Positions 20,225 to 28,788 of a stretch of DNA of 64,000 nucleotides are shown piece after piece (the stretch's first letter is position 1; every line of letters begins with the position of its first letter). The translations under genes were made by a program, and so were the position numbers. The DNA lies in the NCBI RefSeq assembly GCF_016756615.1, contig NZ_AP023262.1:1858501-1922500 (forward strand). Direction: 5' to 3'. The DNA comes from Mesorhizobium sp. L-8-3 (GTDB taxonomy: Bacteria; Pseudomonadota; Alphaproteobacteria; Rhizobiales; Rhizobiaceae). The notes under the pieces were generated by a model that ran no database searches, was not told the DNA's origin, and saw only the letters and a program-made list of their open reading frames with translations.

Positions 20225-21235
20225 TCAGGCCTCAACCGGCTCGGCGACCTGGATCAGGCAGTCGCCGGCTTCGCAGTACGTGTGCAGCCGGCGCGAGATC
20301 ACGATGCCGGCCTCGGCGAAGAACAGGGGCTCTTCGGGCATGTCAAGCCTTTCGAGGTCGTGGAACCAGCCGGCGATCGTGCCCGCCGCCACGCGGTCGC
20401 CCAGCCGCACGGCGGGCTCGTACCATCCGCGCCGCGTGGCGTAGATGCCCTGGCTGTGCCGGGTGAGCGAAAGAAGCTGGGTGGGGACGCCCTGTGAAGG
20501 CGGTGTGCCAAGCACGGCTTCGTCGGTGACACCGGCGGCCAGAAGCAGATTGTCGAGGGCGCGCGCGGTGACCGCCATGCTGTCGATGGTCGCCGTGCCG
20601 CCGCCGCCGAACTCGCCGCTCAATCCGATGGAACCGGCGCGCCGGGCCGCTCCCATCGAGGTCGGCGCCGCCGGGCCGTTGTCGGCGACGAAGGCGTGAG
20701 CCATGCCGAGAGAGCGCATCAGGCCGAGCGCCCGCTCGTGTCTTTCGGCATCGTCGTTTCGCTCGATGAGCGCGGTCGGCAGATGTTCCATAGAGGTGCC
20801 GCCCGAATGGATGTCGAAGACTATGTCGTGGCGTGGGAACATCTCCTTCTCCAGGAAATGCGCCAGCCGCGCCGTCGGCGTGCCGGAGGGGTCTCCCGGG
20901 AAGGCGCGGTTGAGATTGCCGCCGTCGAGCGGCGAGCAGCGCCTGGCCGCCATCACCGCCGGAGCGTTCGCCATCGGCAGGATGGTGACGCGGCCCCTGA
21001 TGCGCGCCGGATCGAGCCTGCGGATAAGCTTGGCGAGCGACAGCTCGCCTTCATATTCATCGCCATGGTTGCCCGCCATCAGCAATACCGACGGGCCGTC
21101 GCCATTGCGGATGATCGAGATCGGCACCTTGACCTGGAAATACGGCGACCGGTCGATCGAGAAGGGGATACTCAGGAAGTCGAGCGTCCTGCCGTCCCGA
21201 TCGAAATCGAGCTGATGGACGAGGCCGGTATGCAT
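20225..21235 (-). CDS. Succinylglutamate desuccinylase/aspartoacylase-family deacylase
   Basis: A 336-residue zinc hydrolase. His57 and Glu60 in AGNHGDEYEG and His143 in DIHSGG form the predicted zinc site, and DGGNLNRAFPG is the substrate loop of this family. The start at 21235 gives a 7-base gap to RidA. Relatives remove acyl groups from amino acids (aspartoacylase, AstE, the DoeB/ectoine group). With an N-acyl-D-amino-acid deacylase in the same operon, it probably handles a different acyl compound of the same pathway. Confidence 0.85.
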   Translation of the reverse strand: MHTGLVHQLDFDRDGRTLDFLSIPFSIDRSPYFQVKVPISIIRNGDGPSVLLMAGNHGDEYEGELSLAKLIRRLDPARIRGRVTILPMANAPAVMAARRCSPLDGGNLNRAFPGDPSGTPTARLAHFLEKEMFPRHDIVFDIHSGGTSMEHLPTALIERNDDAERHERALGLMRSLGMAHAFVADNGPAAPTSMGAARRAGSIGLSGEFGGGGTATIDSMAVTARALDNLLLAAGVTDEAVLGTPPSQGVPTQLLSLTRHSQGIYATRRGWYEPAVRLGDRVAAGTIAGWFHDLERLDMPEEPLFFAEAGIVISRRLHTYCEAGDCLIQVAEPVEA

Positions 21236-21242
21236 GGTGGTG

Positions 21243-21587
21243 TCAGACCGCCGCGACGGCGGTGATCTCGATCCGGAGATCAGGATCGGCGAGGCGGGCC
21301 TCGACACAGGCGCGGGCCGGCAGCCGCTCCGGATCGACCCAGGCATCGTAGATCCTGTTCATGGTCTCGAAGTCGCCGATCTGCGGCAGGAAGATGTTGA
21401 CGGCCACCAGCTTCGACTTGCTGGTGCCGGCCTCGGCAAGCAGAGCGTCGATCTTGGCGAGCACGTCGGCCGTCTGGGCCTCGATGCCGGCCTTGCGGTT
21501 GTCGGCGACCTGGCCGGCGATATGCACGAGCCCGCCATAGCCGACCGCTTGCGACATACGGCTGCCGGACTGGTAATATCTGATCAT
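21243..21587 (-). CDS. RidA-family reactive-intermediate deaminase
   Basis: A 114-residue RidA/YjgF/UK114 protein. It shows the family pattern GGLVHIAGQVADN, the middle IDALLAEAGTSKSKLV, and C-terminal LPARACVEARLADPDLRIEI with the conserved Arg and Glu used in imine hydrolysis. The AAGGAA site upstream supports the ATG at 21587. RidA enzymes hydrolyse 2-aminoacrylate and other imines released by PLP dehydratases, and the gene directly upstream encodes such an enzyme. Confidence 0.92.
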   Translation of the reverse strand: MIRYYQSGSRMSQAVGYGGLVHIAGQVADNRKAGIEAQTADVLAKIDALLAEAGTSKSKLVAVNIFLPQIGDFETMNRIYDAWVDPERLPARACVEARLADPDLRIEITAVAAV

Positions 21588-21631
21588 GTCGGTTCCTTCT
21601 GGTTCATGGTCTCGTCGGCCGTCCCGAGGGA

Positions 21632-22969
21632 TCAGCCGAAAAAGGTGGGGAAGGCATGGCTGACATGCCCTGTCTCGTCGACGCCGAACATCACGCGATA
21701 GCGATCGAGGCATGTGCACGGATGCGAGATCCCGAACTCGATCACGTCGCCGACCGCGATGTCACCGTCCCGGTCGGTCTCGACGCCCCGTTCCATCTCA
21801 ATGAAAGCGTGCTGGTCGTTGAGCTTGACGACCCTGGCCGCGGGCGACGTCAAGCGGCGGCCGTCGCGCCAGAGCCCGAGCACGATCGGAAAACCCTGGT
21901 CGAAGGAGACGTCGCGCATGCCCATGCCGCAGATCGCGAGGCCGGGCTCGGGACGGGACAGGACTTCGGCCCATAGGCGCAGCGCCGGCCGGAAGGCTTT
22001 TCGCGCTGAAACCTCGGCGCCGCCGACGGCGAAGCCGTGGCGGGCGTCAAGCTGGTCCAAGGCGCGGTCATAGACGCCGTGGTCGTGGAAATAGATGGCG
22101 CCGCTGCGCAGCACCAGCGTCGCTTTCCCGTCCGCCGCGACAAGGGGTGCGAGACTGGCCACCACCTTGTCGAAGAAGACAGAACCGCCCGCGGTGAGGA
22201 TCAGCGGCGTCTCGCCGCCCACCCGGGCCCGCACGCGCAGGAACATGTCCGCCGTCATGGACAGGAGCCCTGATATCACCTCGTCCGTGCGCTGCGGATC
22301 GGGCCGGGCGGCCGCCCCCTCATAGGTGGCAACGCCGGCCAGCAGAAGCCGTCCCTCCGCAGCCGTTATCGCATCGGCGATCGCCTCGGCATCCGAGGTG
22401 GTGCGGGCGCCGGCGCGGGCGGCGCCCGTCTCGACCAGGATGCGGAGCGGTGGAAGCTCGGCATTCTCGCGCCAGGCTCGCGCCAGGGCCGCAACCGCCG
22501 CGACCGAATCCGCGAAGACATACAGCTCGCCATGCGGGTGGGTGGCGATAAGGGCGGCGAGCCGGCGCGCCCCGCCGAGACCGCCGACCTCGTTGGCGAG
22601 AATGAGCCGGTCGAGGCCAGCGCGCAGCATCACCGAGGCCTGCCTGGTGTCGGCGACCGTGGTGCCCCAGGCGCCGGCCTCGACGAGCGAGCGCGCCAGG
22701 TCCGGCGCCATCGGCGTCTTGGCATGCGGCGCTACGGCGACGCCGTGTTCGCGGACATAGCGAAGGAAGAGGTCGCGATTGGCTGCGAAGGCCGCCGTGT
22801 CGAGCGTCAGCACCGGCAGCGACATGTTGCCGTCGGCCGGGTGCCAGCGCCTGGATGCGACCTGGCCGCCATCGAAACCCGCCGTGCCCGGCGGCACGCC
22901 GCGGATCAGATCGTCGAGCTCGACAGGCTTCGCGACGGTCGGCAACAAGAGTGGTGCGCTGGTGGTCAT
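21632..22969 (-). CDS. PLP-dependent D-serine dehydratase/D-threonine aldolase-like enzyme
   Basis: A 445-residue fold-type III (alanine-racemase-like) PLP protein. Lys84 in APHAKT is the predicted PLP lysine, and the C-terminal HPCTC at 416-420 matches the His/Cys metal site of the zinc-dependent DSD and D-threonine aldolase group. Related proteins are annotated as 'amino acid deaminase'. First gene of the operon; ATG at 22969 chosen by position after AAGGGG. It probably eliminates water or cleaves a beta-hydroxy D-amino acid, with RidA clearing the enamine product. Confidence 0.85.
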   Translation of the reverse strand: MTTSAPLLLPTVAKPVELDDLIRGVPPGTAGFDGGQVASRRWHPADGNMSLPVLTLDTAAFAANRDLFLRYVREHGVAVAPHAKTPMAPDLARSLVEAGAWGTTVADTRQASVMLRAGLDRLILANEVGGLGGARRLAALIATHPHGELYVFADSVAAVAALARAWRENAELPPLRILVETGAARAGARTTSDAEAIADAITAAEGRLLLAGVATYEGAAARPDPQRTDEVISGLLSMTADMFLRVRARVGGETPLILTAGGSVFFDKVVASLAPLVAADGKATLVLRSGAIYFHDHGVYDRALDQLDARHGFAVGGAEVSARKAFRPALRLWAEVLSRPEPGLAICGMGMRDVSFDQGFPIVLGLWRDGRRLTSPAARVVKLNDQHAFIEMERGVETDRDGDIAVGDVIEFGISHPCTCLDRYRVMFGVDETGHVSHAFPTFFG

Positions 22970-22996
22970 CCGATGATACCCCTTCGGCAAATCATG

Positions 22997-23021
22997 CCAA
23001 CGGTCGATGATCGACCGTTGG
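22997..23021. repeat. Intergenic palindrome, copy B
   Basis: A perfect 11-base palindrome, CCAACGGTCGA and TCGACCGTTGG around TGA, between divergent genes. It could be an operator for this divergent pair. The related copy at 6108-6132 argues for a dispersed element. Confidence 0.5.
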
Positions 23022-23054
23022 AGCGCGCGGCGCCCATTGGAACGAGGATAAAGC

Positions 23055-23999
23055 GTGCCCATCTATTCCGGTCCCATCATCGATGCCCATCACCATCTCT
23101 GGGACCTCGGCATGCGCCGCCACCCGTGGCTGGAGGCCGCGGCCGGCGAACGCGGCGGGCTGGGCGACCTCGGGCCGCTGCAGCGGGACTACCTGCCGCG
23201 GGACTATCGGCGCGACGCGGCGCGGCACGACGTCGTCGCGACCGTGCATGTGGAGGCCGGCTGGCGCGCCGACGACGGCATCGGCGAGACGCGATGGCTG
23301 GAGACGCTCGACAAGGCGGGCGGCGTGGCGGCGCGTTATGTGGCGGCCGTGCCGCTGGGGAGCCCCGAAGCTGCCGGACTGATCGAAGCACAGGCCGCCT
23401 TTCCGCGGGTCGTCGGCGTGCGCGACATATTGAGCTGGGACCCCGACCCCGCCCGCCGCTTCGCGCCGCGCGACGGCATCATGGACAAGCCGGCCTGGCG
23501 TGCCGGCCTCGCCCGGCTCGGCCGGCACGGGCTCGCCTTCGACCTCATGGTGTTCCCGCGCCAGCTGGCTGATGCCGCGCGTCTTGCCGCCGCGTTCCCT
23601 GACCAGCTCTTCGTGCTCAACCATTGCGGCAGCCCGATCGACCGCGACGAGGACGGCATGCGCCGCTGGCGCGAGGGCCTGCGGCTCCTGTCCAGTCACG
23701 ACAATGTGGCGATCAAGATATCGGACCTCGTCGCCTATGATCATGACTGGACCCTCGACAGCCTGAGGGCCGTGATCATGCAGTGCATCGACTGCTTCGG
23801 TCCGGGGCGCGCGATGTTCGCCAGCGACTTTCCGGTCGCCGGACTGCATGCGACCTTCGACGAGGTGTACGATTCCTTCAAGGAGATCACCGCCGATTTC
23901 TTCGAGGCCGAGCAGCGGGCGCTGTTCTTCGGCACGGCCGAGCGGGTCTATCGCATGGAAACCTCATCGCCGGGCAGCCTCCCGGCCGGACAACAATAG
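23055..23999 (+). CDS. Amidohydrolase family 2 protein (lactonase-like)
   Basis: A 314-residue TIM-barrel metal hydrolase of the amidohydrolase-2 group. The N-terminal IIDAHHHLWDL carries the His pair, the middle has VLNHCGSPID, and the C-terminal MFASDFPVAGLH holds the metal Asp. Relatives hydrolyse sugar lactones (rhamnono- and fucono-lactonase) or decarboxylate. It is divergent from the D-amino-acid operon across 85 bases, and its 3' end overlaps the convergent permease gene by 36 bases. It may open a lactone or amide intermediate of the same pathway. Confidence 0.87.
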   Translation: MPIYSGPIIDAHHHLWDLGMRRHPWLEAAAGERGGLGDLGPLQRDYLPRDYRRDAARHDVVATVHVEAGWRADDGIGETRWLETLDKAGGVAARYVAAVPLGSPEAAGLIEAQAAFPRVVGVRDILSWDPDPARRFAPRDGIMDKPAWRAGLARLGRHGLAFDLMVFPRQLADAARLAAAFPDQLFVLNHCGSPIDRDEDGMRRWREGLRLLSSHDNVAIKISDLVAYDHDWTLDSLRAVIMQCIDCFGPGRAMFASDFPVAGLHATFDEVYDSFKEITADFFEAEQRALFFGTAERVYRMETSSPGSLPAGQQ

Positions 24000-24947
24000 C
24001 AGGCCGAGGATCAGCGAGCCGAACAAAATGGCGCGCCAGCCCGGCGAGGCGTTGATGACGGTGATGAGCGCGGTGATCGTGACCAGCAGCACCGCGCCGG
24101 GAATGGTGCCGGCATAGGTGCCGAGGCCGCCCAGGATCGAGGTGCCGCCGAGCACCACGGCCGCGATCGAGGCGAGCAGGTAGGGGTCGCCGATGCCGAC
24201 GTAGCCCTGACCGTTCATCCCGAGCACCAGTACGCCCGCAAGTCCCGCGGTGAAGCCGCTGATGCCATAGACGACGGTCGTCGTGGACGGCACGGGCACG
24301 CCGGAGAGCTCGGCGGCGCGCTGGTTGGCGCCAAGCGCGAAGACGCGGGCGCCGAAGGGCGTCGCATGCATCACGACCAGCACGGCGATCGAGACCACAA
24401 TCCACAGGAGCACGCCTGCCGGAATGCCGGCCAGCCGCGCATTGCCGAGCCAGCTCACCAGCGGGTTCTGCAGCGAAACCGCGCTGCCGCCGGCAAGGAT
24501 GATCAGCAACCCCTGAAGGAAGGTCGCCATGGCCAGCGTCATGATCATCGGATGGACGCGCAGGAAGGCGACGCCCAGCCCGTTGACGAGGCCGATACCC
24601 GTGGTCATGGCGAGCACCAGCAGGATCGCCGAGAGCCCGGTCGGATCACCCTGCCAGCCGAGCAGCGGCAGGCCGACGGCGCTGACGGTGACGATCGCCG
24701 CGACCGAGAGATCGATGCCGCCGGCGATCACCACGAAGGTCTGGCCGGCCGCGACGAGGCCGATGACGGCGGCCAGCTCGACAAGATAGCGCAGATGGCC
24801 GAAGGCGCCGAAGCCGCGCGACAGCAGGCTGGCGACGATCCAGACGAGCGCCACCACGGCGAAGGTGAGGAACGGCCGGCTGCCCAGTATGACCCGGCTG
24901 CCCGGTATGACAGGGGCGCGGCTGCGTGCCGGAACGGATTGGCTCAT
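23964..24947 (-). CDS. ABC permease (RbsC type)
   Basis: A 327-residue membrane permease with eight or more hydrophobic segments. It has the CUT2 family signatures VIAGGIDLSVAAIV and GANQRAAELSGVPV, and the C-terminal GTSILGGLGTYAGTIPGA. The ATG at 24947 overlaps the previous permease's stop by four bases. It is the last gene of the transporter operon. Confidence 0.92.
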   Translation of the reverse strand: MSQSVPARSRAPVIPGSRVILGSRPFLTFAVVALVWIVASLLSRGFGAFGHLRYLVELAAVIGLVAAGQTFVVIAGGIDLSVAAIVTVSAVGLPLLGWQGDPTGLSAILLVLAMTTGIGLVNGLGVAFLRVHPMIMTLAMATFLQGLLIILAGGSAVSLQNPLVSWLGNARLAGIPAGVLLWIVVSIAVLVVMHATPFGARVFALGANQRAAELSGVPVPSTTTVVYGISGFTAGLAGVLVLGMNGQGYVGIGDPYLLASIAAVVLGGTSILGGLGTYAGTIPGAVLLVTITALITVINASPGWRAILFGSLILGLLLLSGREAARR

Positions 24948-25909
24948 CTCTGCACCTTGCGGAATTGCGGCAGCGCGACGGCGCCGATGATGATCAGGCC
25001 CTGCGCGACATATTGGGCGACGGGCGTGAAGCCGAGGAAGAACATAACGCTGATCATGAGGCTGAGCAGCAGGCTGCCGGCCAGCGCCCCGCGCATCGTG
25101 CCCTGGCCGCCAAGGAAGCCGATGCCGCCGAGCACGGCCGCGGCGATCGAGTTCAGAGTGAAAGCAGTGCCGATGACCGGATCGCCCGAGCCGGTCTGGG
25201 CCGCGACGAACAGGCCCGCGCCGGTCGACAACAGGCCGCTGATGGCATAGGCGGCGATGCGCGCGGCATCGACCGGCGCGCCGGAACGATAGGCGCCGAC
25301 CGGGTTCTCGCCGGCGGCATAGAGGCTGAGCCCCAGCGGCGTGGCGAGATAGAGCTTCCACAACAGGACGATGACGACGAGGATGATGAAGGCCGCCGGC
25401 GTGTTGCCGGCGAGCAGGTTCGACAGCCAGTCGGGAATGGAGCCGCCGGGCCGCGGCAGCACCAGCAGCGCGGCGCCGCCGACGATGAAGGAGCCGGCCA
25501 GAGTGACGACGATCGCCGGAAGCCTGAGCTTCACCACGATCAGCCCTGTCGCGGCGCCGATGCCGAGGCCGGTGAGCACCACAGCTGCCGTGCCGCCGAC
25601 GACGCCGAGCGGTCCTGACATTGTGGTCGCCGCGATGACGGCGCCGAGGCTGACGGTCGCGCCGATGGCGAGGCTGATGCCACCGGTCAGCATGAGGATC
25701 GCTTGCGCCATGGCGACGAGCGCCAGAGGGAACCAGCTCTGCGTGAACTTGGCGAAACCCGCCAAAGTGAACAGGCCAGGGAAGAGGATGCCATAGGCGA
25801 TCAGGAACAGGAGCACGACGGCGAAGAGGCCGTGCACGCCGGCATTGCGCCGCGACTGGACGGGCCAGTAGAGCGGACGGCTCTTGGAAGAAGGCTGGAC
25901 GGCGCTCAT
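24944..25909 (-). CDS. ABC permease (RbsC type)
   Basis: A 321-residue paralogue of the next permease, with MLTGGISLAIGATVSLGAV and a GIGFLGGQGTMRGALAG loop. The start at 25909 overlaps the ATPase stop by four bases. Two different permeases imply a heteromeric channel, common in CUT2 importers of sugars and nucleoside-like compounds. Confidence 0.92.
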   Translation of the reverse strand: MSAVQPSSKSRPLYWPVQSRRNAGVHGLFAVVLLFLIAYGILFPGLFTLAGFAKFTQSWFPLALVAMAQAILMLTGGISLAIGATVSLGAVIAATTMSGPLGVVGGTAAVVLTGLGIGAATGLIVVKLRLPAIVVTLAGSFIVGGAALLVLPRPGGSIPDWLSNLLAGNTPAAFIILVVIVLLWKLYLATPLGLSLYAAGENPVGAYRSGAPVDAARIAAYAISGLLSTGAGLFVAAQTGSGDPVIGTAFTLNSIAAAVLGGIGFLGGQGTMRGALAGSLLLSLMISVMFFLGFTPVAQYVAQGLIIIGAVALPQFRKVQR

Positions 25910-27417
25910 GCTGCCACCTTCGAACGGTCGCTGCCGACGGCGGCGGCGACGATCGCTTCTTCCGAGAGTGCCTCGCGTTCGAGCATGGCGGCGATGCGGC
26001 CCTCGCGGACCACGGCCACGCGGTCGCAAAGATGCACCAGTTCGGGCGTGTCGGAACTCATCAGCACGACCGCCTTGCCGCTTGCTGCGAGTTGGCGGAG
26101 CATGATGTAGATCTCGCGCTTTGTCTCGACGTCGACGCCGCGCGTCGGGTCGTTGAGCAGGAGCACTGTCGGTTCATGTGGCATCCATTTGGCCAGCGCC
26201 ACTTTCTGCTGGTTGCCCCCCGAAAGCGCCTGCGCCGGACGCCCCAGGTCGCCCTTGATGGCGAAGCGGGCAGCAAGGCTTTGCCCCGTCGCTTTCTCCC
26301 CGGCGCGGTTGCGCAGCTTCAGTGCCGGAAGCCGCGCGAAGGCGGGCAGCATGAGGTTGGTCAGGATCGGATGGATGAGATGCAGGCCTTCGCGCTTGCG
26401 ATCGGCCGGCACATAGGCGAGGCCGAGCCGGTTGGCCTTGGGCACGCCGCCGGGCAGGCCTGTCGTACCGCCGACCGACGCCGTCGCGGCCTTGGCCGGA
26501 AGCGCGCCATAGAGGCCGAGCAGCAGGTCTTCCTGGCCCTGGCCGACGAGGCCGCCTATGCCCAGAACCTGGCCGGCGCTGATGTCGAGGTCGACGTCGC
26601 GCATCATGCCTGACGATAAGCCGCGCACCGACATCACGGTGCCGGCGGAAGGCGCGGGCGTCCATTTCGGGAACAGGTCGCCCGGGTCGCGTCCGACCAT
26701 CAGGCGCACGAGCCCGGCGGCGTCGGTCCCCTCCAGCGGGCGGTCCGCCGTGCAGGTCCCATCCTTCAGCACTGTCACGTGCTGGCAGAGCGCCATCACC
26801 TCGTTCAGCCGGTGCGAGATATAGAGGATGGCGACGCCCTCGCGACGCAGCCGCTCAAGGAGCGCGGTCAGGATGCTGGTTTCCGTCGCCGACAGCGATG
26901 AGGTCGGCTCGTCGAGGATCAGCGCGCGCGGCCTACGGTAGAGCGCCTTGGCGATCTCCACCATCTGGCGCCGGCCGAGCGAGAGCTCGCCGACCGGCGT
27001 GGACAGCGGCTCGTCGAGGCCGACGAGCTTGCACGCCGCCGCCGCGCGGGCGGCGAGCTCCTTATAGTCGACCAGGCCGAAGCGCCTGGGATAGGCGCCC
27101 AGCCCGATGTTCTCGGCGATCGAGAGGCTCGCCGTGAGGCTGAGTTCCTGCTGGACGACGGCGATGCCGGCCTGCCGCGCCTCGGGGGGAGTCATACGCG
27201 GCACCTGACGGCCGTCGACCTCGATCGCGCCGCTGTCCGGCGACAAGGCGCCGGACAGAAGATTGATGAGCGTGGACTTGCCCGCGCCGTTCTCGCCGAG
27301 CAGCGCATGCACGCGGCCCGGCAGGAGCGAGATGGAGACGTCGCGCAGGACGGGGTTGCCGAAGAAAGACTTCGACACCCCGCGCGCGGCCAGGAGCGGA
27401 GCGGGACCAGCCAGCAC
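25906..27417 (-). CDS. ABC ATPase with two nucleotide-binding domains (RbsA/MglA type)
   Basis: 503 residues, two fused ATPase halves. The first half has an intact Walker A (GENGAGKST near residue 41) and signature ELSLGRRQMVE. The second has the degenerate Walker A GGLVGQGQEDLL but a normal LSGGNQQKV signature, as usual in RbsA proteins. It starts with GTG at 27417, 18 bases after the binding-protein gene, with GAAGGTCC upstream. Confidence 0.93.
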   Translation of the reverse strand: MLAGPAPLLAARGVSKSFFGNPVLRDVSISLLPGRVHALLGENGAGKSTLINLLSGALSPDSGAIEVDGRQVPRMTPPEARQAGIAVVQQELSLTASLSIAENIGLGAYPRRFGLVDYKELAARAAAACKLVGLDEPLSTPVGELSLGRRQMVEIAKALYRRPRALILDEPTSSLSATETSILTALLERLRREGVAILYISHRLNEVMALCQHVTVLKDGTCTADRPLEGTDAAGLVRLMVGRDPGDLFPKWTPAPSAGTVMSVRGLSSGMMRDVDLDISAGQVLGIGGLVGQGQEDLLLGLYGALPAKAATASVGGTTGLPGGVPKANRLGLAYVPADRKREGLHLIHPILTNLMLPAFARLPALKLRNRAGEKATGQSLAARFAIKGDLGRPAQALSGGNQQKVALAKWMPHEPTVLLLNDPTRGVDVETKREIYIMLRQLAASGKAVVLMSSDTPELVHLCDRVAVVREGRIAAMLEREALSEEAIVAAAVGSDRSKVAA

Positions 27418-27435
27418 TTTCGCGGACCTTCGGGC

Positions 27436-28548
27436 TTATTGCTCGGCCAGAAGCTTGTCGAACAGCGCCTGATCGTATGGCGAAAAGATATAGCCGTCAG
27501 CCGGGAAATCGGCGGCTCGGGCCAGATACTCATCGATGTTCGAGTTGTCGATGACGGGCAGCGGGATCTTGACGAAGGCCGGCACGTCCTTGCCTTCCAG
27601 CGCCTGCACCGCGACATAGGTCGCGAAGGCGCCGAGCCAGTTGGGCTGCATGGTCGCCCAGCTCTTGAGGCCCTTCTCCTTCCACAGTTCGAGGAACTGG
27701 CGCGCGTTCTCGCCCGTGATCGGAACCTGGTCGCGGCCCTGCTTGTCGAGGGCGAGCACGGCGCCGGCCGACAGCGCGCCGCCGAGCGACAGGATGCCGT
27801 CGATCTCGGGGTTGGCGAAGAGCAGGCTGGTGACGGCCTCCTGGGCGGGGGCGACGTTGTAGGCCGTGTTGGTCTCGGCCAGGATCTTGACGTCAGGGTT
27901 GGCCTGCAGCGTGGCCTCGGCGCCCTTGCGGCGGTCGTCGCTGACCGAGACGCCGGCCGGACCGTTGAGCACCAGGATGTTGCCCTTGCCGCCCATCTGC
28001 TCGATCAGGAACTTCGCCGCCTGCTCGCCCCACTGCGCCGAGTCGGTGTTGACCTTGGCGGTGACGTCGTTGCTGTCGACGAGGCTGTCGAAATTGATGA
28101 TGGCGATGCCCTTGGCGCAGGCGTCGGCCAGCACGCGGGCCGGAGCCGTCGACGAGCCGGCGATCAGGATGATGGCGTCGACGTCGGAATCGATCATCGA
28201 CTGGATCTGCTGGATCTGCACATTGGCGTCGCCCTGTGCGTCCGTGACGACGAGCTTGTCGACGAGGCCCTTCTTCTTGAGCTCCTCGACCTGGGCCTCG
28301 ATCGTGCCCTGGGTCTGCTTCATCCAGGTCGGTACCGAATAGATGTTGGCCCAGCCGATCGTATAGGGCGCCTTGCGGTCGCCCTTGATGCAATTGGCTG
28401 CGGCTTCGGCCTGCGAGCCGGCGCCGACGGCCATCAACAGGCCGAGGCAGAGCGCGCTCGCGGACGCAAGCGCATTTCCACGCAATTCCGGACGCAAAGC
28501 CGCTGCGCACTTTTGCTGGAATTGCTCGAGGAATGACGATTTTGACAT
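27436..28548 (-). CDS. Periplasmic binding protein (RbsB-like, peripla_BP_4)
   Basis: A 370-residue receptor with an unusually long N-terminal leader (about 50 residues: KSSFLEQFQQ, then SALCLGLLMAVGAGSQAEA). Mature sequence landmarks are IGWANIYSVPTWMKQTQG, QIQSMIDSDVDAIILIAGSS and ILSLGGALSAGAVLALDKQG. Start at 28548 after a GGGGA site. It probably binds the substrate later metabolised by the D-amino-acid operon, although the fold class is more often used for sugars. Confidence 0.9.
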   Translation of the reverse strand: MSKSSFLEQFQQKCAAALRPELRGNALASASALCLGLLMAVGAGSQAEAAANCIKGDRKAPYTIGWANIYSVPTWMKQTQGTIEAQVEELKKKGLVDKLVVTDAQGDANVQIQQIQSMIDSDVDAIILIAGSSTAPARVLADACAKGIAIINFDSLVDSNDVTAKVNTDSAQWGEQAAKFLIEQMGGKGNILVLNGPAGVSVSDDRRKGAEATLQANPDVKILAETNTAYNVAPAQEAVTSLLFANPEIDGILSLGGALSAGAVLALDKQGRDQVPITGENARQFLELWKEKGLKSWATMQPNWLGAFATYVAVQALEGKDVPAFVKIPLPVIDNSNIDEYLARAADFPADGYIFSPYDQALFDKLLAEQ

Positions 28549-28668
28549 GATTGTTCCCCTGTTCAGAGTTGCGCCTCGACTGCGGGATCGAGACGAGAAA
28601 ACCACTGGCTCCCACGAGATGCGGGAACCGCCTCCTCCGTCCGGTCTGCTCGCGCCAGGGCTTGCACA

Positions 28669-28706
28669 TGTCTGATATTTCGGACACAATGCCTGTATAT
28701 CGGACA
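28669..28706. promoter_or_regulatory. Candidate IclR operators (two elements)
   Basis: TGTCTGATATTTCGGACA (28669-28686; 14 of 18 positions symmetric) is followed by TGTATATCGGACA (28694-28706), which shares the TATCGGACA half. They lie between the divergent transporter and IclR genes. The spacing suits a regulator dimer pair. Confidence 0.5.
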
Positions 28707-28788
28707 AACTGGATGCTAGACGCGGTCTTGACAGATTTCAAGCGTCTTGGGAGGACAGTCGGCAACGAAATTTCCGGACGGCATCTCC

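Noticed and set aside
22997..23021. Palindrome as a rho-independent terminator
   Set aside because: No T-run, a three-base loop, and a location between divergent starts rather than after a gene.
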